A DNA stretch of 64,000 nt from Streptomyces pristinaespiralis (GTDB taxonomy: Bacteria > Actinomycetota > Actinomycetes > Streptomycetales > Streptomycetaceae). This document shows, piece after piece, positions 1-9,103 of this stretch. Below the pieces are notes generated by a model. The model did not search any database, had not been told where the DNA came from, and saw only the letters and a list, made by a program, of their open reading frames with translations. The stretch's first letter is position 1, and every line of letters begins with the position of its first letter. Location: the NCBI RefSeq assembly GCF_001278075.1, contig NZ_CP011340.1, positions 7,437,501 through 7,501,500 on the forward strand. Direction: 5' to 3'. Made by a program: the position numbers and the translations under genes.

Positions 1-14
1 ACCTCGCTCACTGG

Positions 15-2252
15 ATGCGGCCCAGGGCGAAGGGGAGACGCACGACCACCCGTCTCTACGGTGCGCTGGTGCGCCTGGTCGCCCTCACCCTGACCGTACT
101 GCTGACCGCGGCGGCCTGTGAGGTCGCCCTCGACCTGCTGGCCTGGCAGTGCGCCGGGTCGGACGCGTGCAGCGACGAGCGGTCGTGGCTCGGCTTCATG
201 TCCGCTGCCAGGGAAGGCTGGTGGTCCCAGCCGGGGCGGCGCCTGACCGTCGCGGCGGTGGTGCCCGCCGCGCTGGTCGCACTGCTCTGGTACCTGTCCA
301 ACCGGACCTGGAGCGCCTACGAGTCCCAGCGCCCGCCGACCGGCGCCGGGGACACGGCCGCCGGGGACGAGGACGACGAGGGCGACGAGGACACTCCGGA
401 GGCCGAGGACGGCGACCACGACGGCCGGAACGGGCGTGGCGAGGACAGCCGGAACGGGCGTGGCGAGGACGGCCGGAACGGGCGTGGCGAGGACGGCGAT
501 CACGAGGACGGCGGCGACCACCCCGGGTCCGCCGGACAGCGGAAGCCGCTCGTCCGGCCCGCTCTGGGACGGCCCGGGTTCTGGTACGGACGGCGGCTCG
601 TCGCCCGGCTGCGCGCCGCGCACACCGCGGCCGGATTACTCACCGTCGCCGCCGCGGTCGCCGGTGCCGCCGCCCGCCACGACCGGGGCGGCGAGAACGC
701 CCTGTTGAAGGTCTGCGGCATCCTCCTGGAAGGCGCGCTCGTCGCCGGTGCCGCCGCCGTGCTGTGGGTGGTGGCCCGCCGGGGCCGCAGCGAGCGGCGC
801 GTCGACGCCGGCATCGACCGGGCCGCCGTGCGCTGCCTGCCCGGTGCCGCCCTGGTCCTGCTCGCCCTGTCGCTGCTCTACGCCTCCTGGTCACGCCCCG
901 GATGGACCTCGGCCGGCACCCTCCCCGGCGACGTCACCTTCCGGGTGATCGTCCTCGCCCAAGGTGCGCTCGTCGTCGCCCTGGCCGTGGCCGCCCGGCG
1001 GCTGCACCGCCGCGCCCGGCACCCCCGCACCGTGCTGCACGGACTCGGCGGACCGGCCGTGGCCATGCTCGCCTGCGCGCTCGGCGGCGTGATGACCGGC
1101 GGCGTCGCCCAGCGCGTCGCGGACTGGCTGGACGGACCGGGCACCCCCGGCATGGACGGGGAAGGCACCATCCCGGGGCCGCCGGTCCTGCTGAGCTGGC
1201 AGGCGTCCGTCATCCCCGTGCTGCTGGCGGTGCTGCTCGTACCGGCCGTACTGCTCGCCGTACGGACATGGCACACCGCACGCCGCCTCGTGCCGCAGAT
1301 CGAGGCCGAGTACTTCGACGGCGACCCCGGAGAAGGCCGCCGCGACCGTGTCCGCACCCGCCGGATAGCCGGCACCCGCGCCCGCGCGGCACTCACCGAC
1401 GTCGCGCCGCTGATCGTCGGCGTCGTCTCCGGCGCGACCCTGCTGCTCGGCGCCGCGGCCGTCGGCGGCGCGTGGGCCAGCGGCGAGGTGCCGGGCCGGT
1501 CCTTCGGCGAGGGGCCCGCCGAATCGGCGGCGGAGGCCGCGCAGGCACTGGGGTCCTGGCTCATCGGCTTCGGCTTCATACTGTTCGTCACCATGGGCCG
1601 CCGCGCCTACCGCGACGCCTCCGCCCGGCGGACCATCGGCATCCTGTGGGACGTGGGCACCTTCTGGCCGCGCGCCGCGCACCCCTTCGCACCGCCGTGC
1701 TACGCCGAGCGGGCCGTACCCGACCTGACGTGGCGCATGTGCACCTGGACCGGGCGGACCGGCGGCCGGCTGGTGATCTCCGGGCACTCGCAGGGCAGCG
1801 TCCTCGCCGCGGCCGCCGTGTGGCAACTGCCCGCCGACACCCGTAAACGGGTGGCGCTCCTGACGTACGGATCTCCGCTGGAGCGCCTGTACGGGCGCTG
1901 GTTCCCGGCCTACTTCGGGCCCAAGGCGCTGCTGGAACTCAGCAGTGAGGTCGACTGCTGGCGCAACCTGTGGCGGCGCACCGACCCCATCGGCGGGCCG
2001 ATGCTGATCACCGCGGAGACGGACCCGGCGGGTGACGGCTGCGACGACCCGACCGACGTCGACCGGCAAGCGCTCAAGGACCCGGTGGTCTACGGCCGTT
2101 CGGAGCGCCATCCGCTGCCCGAGCCGATCCTCGGGCACTCCGACTACCAGGCCCATCCGGACTTCGCGAAGGAGCGGGCGGCCCTGCTCGACCGGCTCAC
2201 ACCGGCCGTGCCCCGGCAGGCTCAGGGCAGTTCGGGCAGATCCTCCGCGTAG
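15..2252 (+). CDS. Polytopic membrane protein with C-terminal lipase-like GHSQG motif
   Basis: The 745-residue protein has an N-terminal membrane segment (about residues 16-36), a second near 75-95, a hydrophilic Asp/Glu/Gly-rich linker (about 105-180), then seven or eight more hydrophobic segments up to about residue 535. The soluble tail contains GHSQGS with Ser592 as the candidate nucleophile, the elbow motif of alpha/beta-hydrolases, and later Asp- and His-containing stretches that could complete a triad. The linker includes three near-identical GRNGRGED octapeptides encoded by a 24-bp tandem repeat. No ribosome site is visible before ATG 15 and the frame is open to the window edge, so the true start may be upstream. 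It converges on the next gene with a 31-bp 3' overlap. Substrate unknown; a membrane-anchored esterase is an inference. Confidence 0.75.
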   Translation: MRPRAKGRRTTTRLYGALVRLVALTLTVLLTAAACEVALDLLAWQCAGSDACSDERSWLGFMSAAREGWWSQPGRRLTVAAVVPAALVALLWYLSNRTWSAYESQRPPTGAGDTAAGDEDDEGDEDTPEAEDGDHDGRNGRGEDSRNGRGEDGRNGRGEDGDHEDGGDHPGSAGQRKPLVRPALGRPGFWYGRRLVARLRAAHTAAGLLTVAAAVAGAAARHDRGGENALLKVCGILLEGALVAGAAAVLWVVARRGRSERRVDAGIDRAAVRCLPGAALVLLALSLLYASWSRPGWTSAGTLPGDVTFRVIVLAQGALVVALAVAARRLHRRARHPRTVLHGLGGPAVAMLACALGGVMTGGVAQRVADWLDGPGTPGMDGEGTIPGPPVLLSWQASVIPVLLAVLLVPAVLLAVRTWHTARRLVPQIEAEYFDGDPGEGRRDRVRTRRIAGTRARAALTDVAPLIVGVVSGATLLLGAAAVGGAWASGEVPGRSFGEGPAESAAEAAQALGSWLIGFGFILFVTMGRRAYRDASARRTIGILWDVGTFWPRAAHPFAPPCYAERAVPDLTWRMCTWTGRTGGRLVISGHSQGSVLAAAAVWQLPADTRKRVALLTYGSPLERLYGRWFPAYFGPKALLELSSEVDCWRNLWRRTDPIGGPMLITAETDPAGDGCDDPTDVDRQALKDPVVYGRSERHPLPEPILGHSDYQAHPDFAKERAALLDRLTPAVPRQAQGSSGRSSA
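422..493 (+). repeat. 24-bp in-frame tandem repeat, three copies
   Basis: Three consecutive 24-bp units encode the octapeptide GRNGRGED (one copy has Ser for Gly) within the acidic linker of the first gene. The unit is a multiple of three, so copy-number change would alter linker length without a frameshift. Confidence 0.85.
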
Positions 2253-4636
2253 AGCAGGGTGAGGTCGTCGGTGCTCGTCTCCGCGAGCTCGGCGACCCGC
2301 CCCGCGTGCCGCTCCACCATCGACTCGAACGTCTGGCGCGCGGTACGGCCGTTGCCGAAGGCCGGTCCCTTGGGCAGCGCCGTGAAGTACTTCAGCAGCG
2401 CCTCCGACGTGCCCTCGGCCAGCCGGTACTCGTGCTCCTGCGACTGCTGCTCGACGATCCGCAGCAGTTCCTCCGGGTCGTAGTCGCTGAAGGTGATGGT
2501 CCGTGAGAAGCGTGACGCGACGCCCGGGTTGACCGCGAGGAAGCGCTCCATCTCCGCCGTGTAGCCGGCGACGATGACCACGACGGCGTCCCGGTGGTCC
2601 TCCATCAGCTTCACCAGGGTGTCGATGGCCTCCTTGCCGAAGTCCCGGCCGGAGTCCTCGGGGGACAGCGCGTACGCCTCGTCGATGAACAGCACTCCGC
2701 CGCGCGCCCGGTCGAACGCCTCCTGGGTGCGGATCGCGGTGGAGCCGATGTGCTCGCCCACCAGATCCACCCGGGACACCTCCACGAGATGGCCGCGCTC
2801 CAGCACCCCGAGGGAGGCGAGGATCTCGCCGTACAGCCGGGCGACGGTCGTCTTGCCCGTGCCCGGGGAGCCGGTGAAGACCAAGTGGCGGCGTACGGAG
2901 GCGGCCTTGAGTCCGGCCTCCTGCCGGCGGCGGCCCACCTCGATCATGTTGGTGAGCGTACGGACCTCACGCTTGACGCTGTCGAGGCCGACCAGGGCGT
3001 CCAGTTCGCCGAGCACGTCGTTCGAGTTGCGCACCGGCTCGTTCGGCGGCGCGGGCGCGGGCGCGGGCGCGGACTGCACGCTCTGCGCGGGGACCGCGGA
3101 CAGCAGACCGGGTGTCCTCGTCGCCGTCAGCGTGGCCGTGGCCGGCTCGGCGCCGGGGCGGGCGATCCCGCTCTCGTCGCTGGTGCAGTCCTCGACGACC
3201 GGCCCCGATTCCTCGCCGAACTCGTAACCCCCGCGCGCACAACGCTCCGTGCGGCAGCGGTTCAGCGTCGTACGGCAGCCGTCCATCACATGGAAGCCGT
3301 AACCTCCGCTGCCCGTGACGCGGCAGCCGCGGAAGGTGCCGCGGCCCTCCGCGGACACGTAGAAACCGGCCTCCGCGGGGGAGGTGACGGTGCAGCGCTC
3401 GATCACCGGGTCCGCGCCCTTGGTGACGATCACGCCCGTCTGGGCGGCGTCGATGGTGCAGCCGTTCAGCGTGCCGCCGCTGCCGTGGTCGCGGAACCAG
3501 GCGCCGGTCGAGACCTCGCGGATACGGCAGTCGTCGAGCTGCGCCGTCGCGCCGTCGCTCACCGAGACCGCCGTGTTGCGGACCTGGGAGAGGTCGCTGT
3601 CGACGACGTCGACGCGGGAGCCGCGGTCGAGGACGAACAGCGCGTCGGGCACGTCGTGGACCCGGCAGGAGTCGAGCACCGCCGTCGCGCCGTCACTGAC
3701 CCAGACCGCCGGATAGTCGCCCGTACTGTCGTGGATCTCGCACTGGTTGGCGTCCACGCGGGTACCCGGGTCCCACACGGACAGGCCGTTGCGGCCGAAG
3801 CGGCGCACCGTGGAGCGGGTGAGCGTCAGCACGGACCGGGAGCGCAGATCGATCGCGTTCTCCGGGATGTCGTGGATGTCGCAGTCGGAGAGGGTCAGGA
3901 CCGCGTCGGTGTCGAGGGTGACACCGTCGGCCGATGTGCGGTGCACGGAGGAGTCGGTCAGGTGCGCGCCGGCGCGTGACGCGATCTGGACGCCGGTGCC
4001 CTTGATCTCGTACACCTCGCAGCCGATCGCCTCCAGACCGCTGCCCTCGCCGGAGACGCTCAGGCCCGCGCCGGAGGTGTGGTGCACCCGGCAGCGCTCG
4101 AGCCGTGGATGCGCCCCGCCGTGCACCGACACGCCGGACTGGCCGGCCGCCACCACCTCGCACTCCTCGAACACACCGCCCGCGCCGTCCAGTACGCCGA
4201 TCCCGACGCCCGCCGGGTTGTCGATGGTGCAGCGCCGCACGGTGGGCCGGGCCGCGCCGCGTACCTCGAGGCCGACGGCGGACCTGGTGACGATCCGCAG
4301 GTCCATCAGCTCGGGCGTGCCGTCCTCCACCAGCAGGGCGGGGGCGGCGGAGTCCTGGCCCTCCACATGCAGGTCCTGCACGGTGGCGGAGGCACGGACG
4401 GTCAGCGGCACACCGTCGGCCGGGGCGATGCGCACCGACCCGGCGGAGCCTTCGGGGCCGCGCAGTGTGACCGCCCGGCGGACGACCAGATTCTCCCGGT
4501 AGGTACCGGGGGCGACGGTGAGGATGTCCCCGTCGCCGGCGGCCTCCAGGGCAGCGGCGAGTGAGGGGTACTCGCCTGTGCGGCGCCGCCACCGCGAGGT
4601 TCCGGTGTGCGTCACCTGGACCGTGCCCTGTGCCAT
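2222..4636 (-). CDS. Right-handed beta-helix / AAA+ ATPase fusion (CbxX/CfxQ type)
   Basis: An 804-residue protein when started at the ATG giving MAQGTVQV (a longer frame to 4723 lacks family-like sequence). Residues about 25-490 are repeated short strands with regularly spaced Cys, Asp and Gly, ending each turn in forms such as CxVxxxxxxG, typical of pectate-lyase-like parallel beta-helices. After a Pro/Ala-rich linker (about 520-550) comes one AAA+ module: Walker A GSPGTGKTTV near residue 588, Walker B GVLFIDEAYAL near 647, then a C-terminal helical lid. The ATPase belongs to the CbxX/CfxQ group that also contains EccA of type VII secretion, but no ESX genes are nearby. The beta-helix probably binds a partner or polymer that the ATPase remodels (inference). 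It shares its 3' end with the convergent upstream gene. Confidence 0.85.
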   Translation of the reverse strand: MAQGTVQVTHTGTSRWRRRTGEYPSLAAALEAAGDGDILTVAPGTYRENLVVRRAVTLRGPEGSAGSVRIAPADGVPLTVRASATVQDLHVEGQDSAAPALLVEDGTPELMDLRIVTRSAVGLEVRGAARPTVRRCTIDNPAGVGIGVLDGAGGVFEECEVVAAGQSGVSVHGGAHPRLERCRVHHTSGAGLSVSGEGSGLEAIGCEVYEIKGTGVQIASRAGAHLTDSSVHRTSADGVTLDTDAVLTLSDCDIHDIPENAIDLRSRSVLTLTRSTVRRFGRNGLSVWDPGTRVDANQCEIHDSTGDYPAVWVSDGATAVLDSCRVHDVPDALFVLDRGSRVDVVDSDLSQVRNTAVSVSDGATAQLDDCRIREVSTGAWFRDHGSGGTLNGCTIDAAQTGVIVTKGADPVIERCTVTSPAEAGFYVSAEGRGTFRGCRVTGSGGYGFHVMDGCRTTLNRCRTERCARGGYEFGEESGPVVEDCTSDESGIARPGAEPATATLTATRTPGLLSAVPAQSVQSAPAPAPAPPNEPVRNSNDVLGELDALVGLDSVKREVRTLTNMIEVGRRRQEAGLKAASVRRHLVFTGSPGTGKTTVARLYGEILASLGVLERGHLVEVSRVDLVGEHIGSTAIRTQEAFDRARGGVLFIDEAYALSPEDSGRDFGKEAIDTLVKLMEDHRDAVVVIVAGYTAEMERFLAVNPGVASRFSRTITFSDYDPEELLRIVEQQSQEHEYRLAEGTSEALLKYFTALPKGPAFGNGRTARQTFESMVERHAGRVAELAETSTDDLTLLYAEDLPELP

Positions 4637-4765
4637 CGTGCTGCTCTGCCCCCACCTCGTGTTCCGTGCAATGGTGCGTCTCTGAGGGGAACGCCTCCCT
4701 GACCCCGAAGGGCGTCGCACCACCGTAGCGCGCGCGGCGGGCGGGAGTTGACGGGATGTGGCAGG

Positions 4766-5383
4766 TCAGCTTCCTGCGCCGGTCCGTCCCCAGTCGGGAC
4801 CCACCGCCGCCCAGGCCCGGTCCAGCGCGGCGTGTCTGCGGCGCACCAGCCGCCAAAGGACCAGCCTCCGGGCGCATTCGACGAGCAGGCCCCAGGCCAG
4901 AGCGGCGCCGACGCCGGCGAGTGCGGCGTGCACCTCGGCCGTGGCGGTGTCCATCGGGCGGGGCACCATTCGGCCGGAACCGTCCGTCCACAGCGGGAAC
5001 GTGTCACCCGGGCGGGGCGCGGGCAGCGTGGTGGGGACCGTGCCGGAGTGCCGGCTGCCGTCCGGGGCGGTCCATTTCGCGGCGACCGCTCTGCGGCGTC
5101 CGTCGGCGGCGGCGGTCTCGGGGTCGAAGGCCGTGGGCCGCGGGAATTCGGCGGGCCCGAGCACGGTGGCGGTCGTGGCATGCCGCTGGAGGCGCTGGAC
5201 CCGGATCGCCTGGCGCAGCGACTCCTCGGTCAGCGCGCCGGTGACCCAGCCGACCGCCGGGGCGGCCGTGACGATGAGCAGGGCGGCGACCAGTGCGAGC
5301 CATGCCTCGCACAGATCGGTGGCACGCCGCAGGGGATTGCGGCGCCAGCGCCAGATGCCGACGGCTGCCCGCACTTTCCGCAC
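4766..5383 (-). CDS. Rv1733c-like two-pass membrane protein
   Basis: Started at GTG 5383, which has an AAGGGAAGGGG ribosome site directly upstream, this gives 205 residues. The N-terminus IWRWRRNPLRRATD followed by a long hydrophobic segment (about residues 27-50) is the hallmark of the actinobacterial Rv1733c family. A soluble middle part holds the WTAPDGSRHSG and PGDTFPLW elements of the family, and a second membrane segment lies near 150-172, followed by an Arg-rich tail. Function in this family is unknown. The frame extends upstream to 5548, but that part is low-complexity and lacks a better start. Divergent from nothing; the next gene is on the same strand 390 bp upstream. Confidence 0.75.
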   Translation of the reverse strand: MRKVRAAVGIWRWRRNPLRRATDLCEAWLALVAALLIVTAAPAVGWVTGALTEESLRQAIRVQRLQRHATTATVLGPAEFPRPTAFDPETAAADGRRRAVAAKWTAPDGSRHSGTVPTTLPAPRPGDTFPLWTDGSGRMVPRPMDTATAEVHAALAGVGAALAWGLLVECARRLVLWRLVRRRHAALDRAWAAVGPDWGRTGAGS

Positions 5384-5770
5384 CCCCTTCCCTTGTCCGT
5401 GATAGCCCGGCAGGGCACGGCACAAGCGCGGGTGGTGCGAAGAGAGAAGAACGTCACCCCGCGAGTCCGTCCCGCGCACGGTCCAACGAGCCTGCCACCG
5501 CGATCTGTTCCCGCCGGGCGGGAATTCTCCGTGACGGGTGCGGGGCACGGTCGGGCGCGGGCCGAGGGAACGAGGGCGGTCGCTCTGTGTGATCAGGGAG
5601 GAGTGAGCCGGTCACGGCCTCATGTCCGCCGCGCGCGGGGATGCATGAGCGCGCGGCGAGGGAACTCGCGGGTGTGCGGGGCGATCTCCGGTGTGCCCCT
5701 GCTCGTCGAGCGGCGGCCCGCCCTGCCTCCGCGCCGGAGCACTGTCCGGACGGGCCGCCCTCGCCGTCGC
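5384..5770. other. Intergenic stretch, no convincing gene
   Basis: About 390 bp between two minus-strand genes. Short frames cross it but show no consistent codon bias, recognisable domain or ribosome site. It should contain the promoter of the Rv1733c-like gene, but no clear hexamer pair stands out. Confidence 0.5.
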
Positions 5771-6223
5771 TCAGTACCCCCGGCCCTGGTACGGGCGGTT
5801 GTACGGATCCTCGTAGGGCGCGGGCGCCGGAGCGGGTCGCGCCGCCGCGGGCCGCATGGCCTCGTAGCCCGTGGACACCGGCCGCTGCGGCTGGGACTGG
5901 TACTGCGGTCCCGGGTAGCCCCGGGGAGGGCCCGCCTGCTGCGGGATGTACGGGGCGGGCGCCTGCTGCAGCGGGACCGGCTGCTGCATCGGCTGCGGGT
6001 AACCGTAGGACGGGGCGGGATGGGAGGGTGCCGCCGGGAGGGCGGGCAGGGCCGCGGGGAGCGCCGGCAGGTAGCTGTTGCCGGTGTCGTAGGCGGCAGG
6101 CACTCGGATCGGGGCGATCTGAGGGGTGCCCCGCTCCGCGACCAGGGAGTCGTAGATCGGGGTGTCGGGAAACGCCGGCGCGGAGTAGTAACCGCCGCCG
6201 TAGGTGGCGCGGGGGGAGGTCAT
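5771..6223 (-). CDS. Pro/Gln/Tyr-rich protein, DUF6643-like
   Basis: 150 residues from the ATG giving MTSPRATYGGGYYSAP. The first 55 residues are ordered and distinctive (PDTPIYDSLVAERGTPQIAPIRVPAAYDT); the rest is low-complexity, rich in Pro, Ala, Gln and Tyr. The conserved N-terminus plus disordered tail resembles a small family found throughout Streptomyces (DUF6643, from memory) with no known function. A TAACTT hexamer seven bases before the ATG suggests a leaderless transcript. It is divergent from the TerD gene, with about 250 bp between the two starts. Confidence 0.7.
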   Translation of the reverse strand: MTSPRATYGGGYYSAPAFPDTPIYDSLVAERGTPQIAPIRVPAAYDTGNSYLPALPAALPALPAAPSHPAPSYGYPQPMQQPVPLQQAPAPYIPQQAGPPRGYPGPQYQSQPQRPVSTGYEAMRPAAARPAPAPAPYEDPYNRPYQGRGY

Positions 6224-6474
6224 GGCACATAAGTTAAGCCCACGATGTGCTGGTTGGGGAGCCCGATAAGAGGGTTGTTTCATCAGCTGTGAGTGACCAC
6301 GGTTCACTAATGTGGGCGAAGTTGGGGGAAACGGGCCTTCTGACGTCTCGTGATCGTGTAAAGCGCAAGCTGAGAGAGGGTTACCCACGGGTCGGCCCCC
6401 CTGTGGGGGATGTATGCGGAATAGGTTGACGATGAACGATCTTCCGGGCGCAACGAATCGAGATGGGGGAGAGC

Positions 6475-7788
6475 ATGTCCATGCTTAAGGGAGCGAACAC
6501 TCCGGTGTCGGTGCGGAGTGTCCGCGTCGAGCTGGGCTGGCACTCCGCACCGGGGGTGCCCGACGTCGACGCGTCGGCACTCCTCCTGCAGTCGTCGGGG
6601 AAGGTCCGTTCCGACAGCGACTTCGTCTTCTACAACCAGCCGGCGCACGCCTCGGGAGCCGTACGGCACGAAGGCAAGCAGTCCGCGACCGGCACCACGA
6701 CCGATTCCGTCGCGGTCGACCTCGACCGCGTCGAGAGCTCGATCGAGCGCGTCGTGCTGGCCGCCTCGGCGGACGGCGGCACCTTCGGACAGGTGCCCGG
6801 CCTCCGTATCAGGGTGCTCGACGCCGCCTCCGGCGACGAGATCGCCCGCTACGACAGCCAGGACGCCACGGTCGAGACGGCCTTCGTGCTCGGAGAGCTC
6901 TACCGGCGCCAGGGCGCATGGAAGTTCCGCGCCGTCGGGCAGGGCTACGGCACCGGCCTCGAAGGACTCGCCACGGACTTCGGCATCACCGTCGACGAAC
7001 CGCAGCAGGCCCCCGTCACCGAGGCCGCCGTCACCCAGGCCACCCTCCCCGCGGTCACGCCGCCCGTCGCCACCCCGCCGCCCCCGCCGGCGGCCCCGGC
7101 CCCACAGCCGGCACCGCCCGCGCCGGCCACCCCCGCCGCGCCGCCGGCCCCGGTACGCCTCACGAAGGTGACGCTGACCAAGGAGTCGCCGAGCGTCTCC
7201 CTCACCAAGCAGGGCGGCACCTCCGGCGCGATGCGCGTCAACCTCAGCTGGCAGGTCCGCAAGCAGTTCCAGGGCTGGGGCGCCAAGCTCGGCCGCGCCA
7301 TCGCCATGCACGGCGACCTCGACCTCGACCTGTGCGCGCTCTACGAACTCTCCGACGGCCGCAAGGGCGTCGTCCAGGCCCTCGGCAACGCCTTCGGGGC
7401 GTTGAACCAGCCCCCGTTCATCCACCTCGACGGGGACGACCGCACCGGCGGCACCCCGGGCGAGAACCTCACCATCAACCTCGACCGCCGCCAGGACATC
7501 CGCCGCGTCGTCATCTTCGTGACCGTCTACCAGGGCGCCCGCAGCTTCGCCGACCTCGACGCGACGGTGACCCTGCAGCCGCAGCACGGAGCGGCGATCG
7601 ACTTCTCGCTGGGCGAGTGCACCGTCCCCTCCACGGTCTGCGCCCTGGCCCTGATCACGAACACCGGCTCCGACCTCGTCGTCCAGCGGGAGGCCCGCTT
7701 CCTGGTCCCGGAACGCGGTGTCAGCCCGCAGCGCACGATCGACCACGCCTACGGCTGGGGCATGAACTGGACCCCCGGCCGCAAGTGA
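6475..7788 (+). CDS. Tandem TerD-domain protein
   Basis: 437 residues. The ATG at 6475 ([11 protein letters not shown]) is preferred over 6463 because GGGGGAGAG lies just before it and the family begins with this motif. The first TerD-like domain covers about residues 1-175 but has lost several acidic positions. A Pro/Ala-rich linker spans about 180-225. The second domain (about 228-437) is canonical, with [13 protein letters not shown] and HLDGDDRTG supplying the acidic residues that bind calcium in TerD proteins. TerD proteins are linked to tellurite and stress responses and, in Streptomyces, to differentiation. No terB, terC or terE neighbours are present, so this is an isolated member. 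Cytoplasmic, no signal peptide. A hairpin follows the stop. Confidence 0.88.
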   Translation: MSMLKGANTPVSVRSVRVELGWHSAPGVPDVDASALLLQSSGKVRSDSDFVFYNQPAHASGAVRHEGKQSATGTTTDSVAVDLDRVESSIERVVLAASADGGTFGQVPGLRIRVLDAASGDEIARYDSQDATVETAFVLGELYRRQGAWKFRAVGQGYGTGLEGLATDFGITVDEPQQAPVTEAAVTQATLPAVTPPVATPPPPPAAPAPQPAPPAPATPAAPPAPVRLTKVTLTKESPSVSLTKQGGTSGAMRVNLSWQVRKQFQGWGAKLGRAIAMHGDLDLDLCALYELSDGRKGVVQALGNAFGALNQPPFIHLDGDDRTGGTPGENLTINLDRRQDIRRVVIFVTVYQGARSFADLDATVTLQPQHGAAIDFSLGECTVPSTVCALALITNTGSDLVVQREARFLVPERGVSPQRTIDHAYGWGMNWTPGRK

Positions 7789-7807
7789 CGCCCCCCGCGG
7801 GCATCGA

Positions 7808-7835
7808 GGGGCGGGTGCCGGCCGACGCCCGCCCC
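7808..7835. terminator. Hairpin between convergent genes
   Basis: A 9-bp G/C stem (GGGGCGGGT pairing with GCCCGCCCC, one G-T pair) with a 10-base loop lies 20 bp after the TerD stop and before the 3' end of the convergent glycosyltransferase gene, so it could act for both strands. Confidence 0.55.
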
Positions 7836-7872
7836 GGCCACGCGTCGCGGTGAGCCCGGCCCCGGGTCGCGC

Positions 7873-9045
7873 TCAGGCGTCGCCGGCGGCCTCCGGCCGC
7901 GCGTAGGTGCGTCCCTTCCACGCGGCGCCGCGCCCCCGGTAGTGCTGCACCGCGGAGTCGACCGTCATCAGGAGATACAGCGCGGCGGTGAACGGCAGGG
8001 TCAGCGCGAGGAGCGGCGGCTGGCGGTAGTAGCGCAGCATCGGCAGGTACGTGCCCGCCATCACCGCCCACGCCCCCGCCCCCGCCCACGCGGCCACCGC
8101 GTCCCGGCCGAGCAGCCCGCCCAACAGCGCCGCCGGCGGGGCGAGATACACCAGCGCCAGCCCCGCGACGGTCCCCGCCAGCACCGGCGGGCTGTGACGC
8201 AGCTGGGCGTAGGCACTGCGCGACACCATCCGCCACAGGTCCGCGAGGCGTGGATACGGGCGCACGCTGTCGACCCGGTCGGCCAGACCGAGCCAGATCC
8301 TGCCGCCGGTGCGCCGCACGGCACGCGCCAGGGCGACGTCGTCGATCACCGCCTGGCGGATCGAGTCCGGGATTCCGGCCCGTGTCGCGGCCTTCGTGCG
8401 CAGCAGCACACAGCCGCCCGCCGCGGCTGCGGTCCGCGCCCCTTCCTTGTTGATCCGACGGAACGGATACAGCTGCGAGAAGAAGTACACGAACGCCGGG
8501 ACCACCAGTCGCTCCCAGCCGCTCGCCACCCGCAGCCGCGCCATCTGCGACACGAGGTCCAGCCCCTCGGTGTGCGCCGCGGCGACCAACTGCCGCAGAC
8601 TGTCCGGTGCGTGGGCGATGTCGGCGTCGGTGAGCAGCAGGAACTCCGGCTCGCGTTCGCCGGCGGCGGCGATGCCGTGCCGCAGGGCCCACAGCTTCCC
8701 GGTCCAGCCGTGGCCGGGCTCGCCCGGCGTCACCACACGCAGCGGCAGGCCACCGTGCCGCGCCGCCAGTGACCGCGCCAGGTCCCCCGTACCGTCACCG
8801 CTGTTGTCGTCGACGAGCACGATCCCGGCCCGGCCCGGGTAGTCCTGGGCGAGCAGCGTCGGCAGGCTCACGGGGAGCACGTCCGCCTCGTCCCGCGCCG
8901 GTACCACGACGGCGACATCCGGCCAGTGCGATGGATCCTCGCGGTCCGGCAGCCGCTGGTCGGTCCGCCAGAAGAACCCCTGGCCGAGCAGCAGCCACCC
9001 CCAGGCGGCCAGCGATCCGACGGCGGTCCAGGCAAGAGCGCTCAT
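7873..9045 (-). CDS. Family 2 glycosyltransferase, HpnB-like
   Basis: 390 residues: an N-terminal membrane anchor (about 4-22), a GT-A catalytic domain, and three or four C-terminal membrane segments (about 275-350). Visible motifs are VVVPARDEADVLP, VDDNSGDGT near residue 79 (nucleotide-sugar site), LLTDADIAHAPD near 140 (the DxD metal site), and a later DDVALARAV acceptor-site motif. The order PGHGWTGKLWAL, PAFVYFFSQLYPF, AAAAGGCVLLR and AYAQLRHSPPVLAGTV matches hopanoid-associated glycosyltransferase HpnB as I know that family. No squalene-hopene cyclase or other hpn gene is in the window, so the acceptor could be another membrane lipid. Promoter region is shared with the divergent racemase gene. 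Confidence 0.85.
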   Translation of the reverse strand: MSALAWTAVGSLAAWGWLLLGQGFFWRTDQRLPDREDPSHWPDVAVVVPARDEADVLPVSLPTLLAQDYPGRAGIVLVDDNSGDGTGDLARSLAARHGGLPLRVVTPGEPGHGWTGKLWALRHGIAAAGEREPEFLLLTDADIAHAPDSLRQLVAAAHTEGLDLVSQMARLRVASGWERLVVPAFVYFFSQLYPFRRINKEGARTAAAAGGCVLLRTKAATRAGIPDSIRQAVIDDVALARAVRRTGGRIWLGLADRVDSVRPYPRLADLWRMVSRSAYAQLRHSPPVLAGTVAGLALVYLAPPAALLGGLLGRDAVAAWAGAGAWAVMAGTYLPMLRYYRQPPLLALTLPFTAALYLLMTVDSAVQHYRGRGAAWKGRTYARPEAAGDA

Positions 9046-9103
9046 TCGCCGCAGTCTGCCCCACGCCAGGTCCGCCGTGAGGGCGGTCGACTATGGTGAC
9101 CGG

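Noticed and set aside
2222..4636. Type VII secretion EccA
   Set aside because: The ATPase is of the same family, but the N-terminus is a beta-helix rather than a TPR domain, and no eccB-E, mycosin or WXG100 genes are present.
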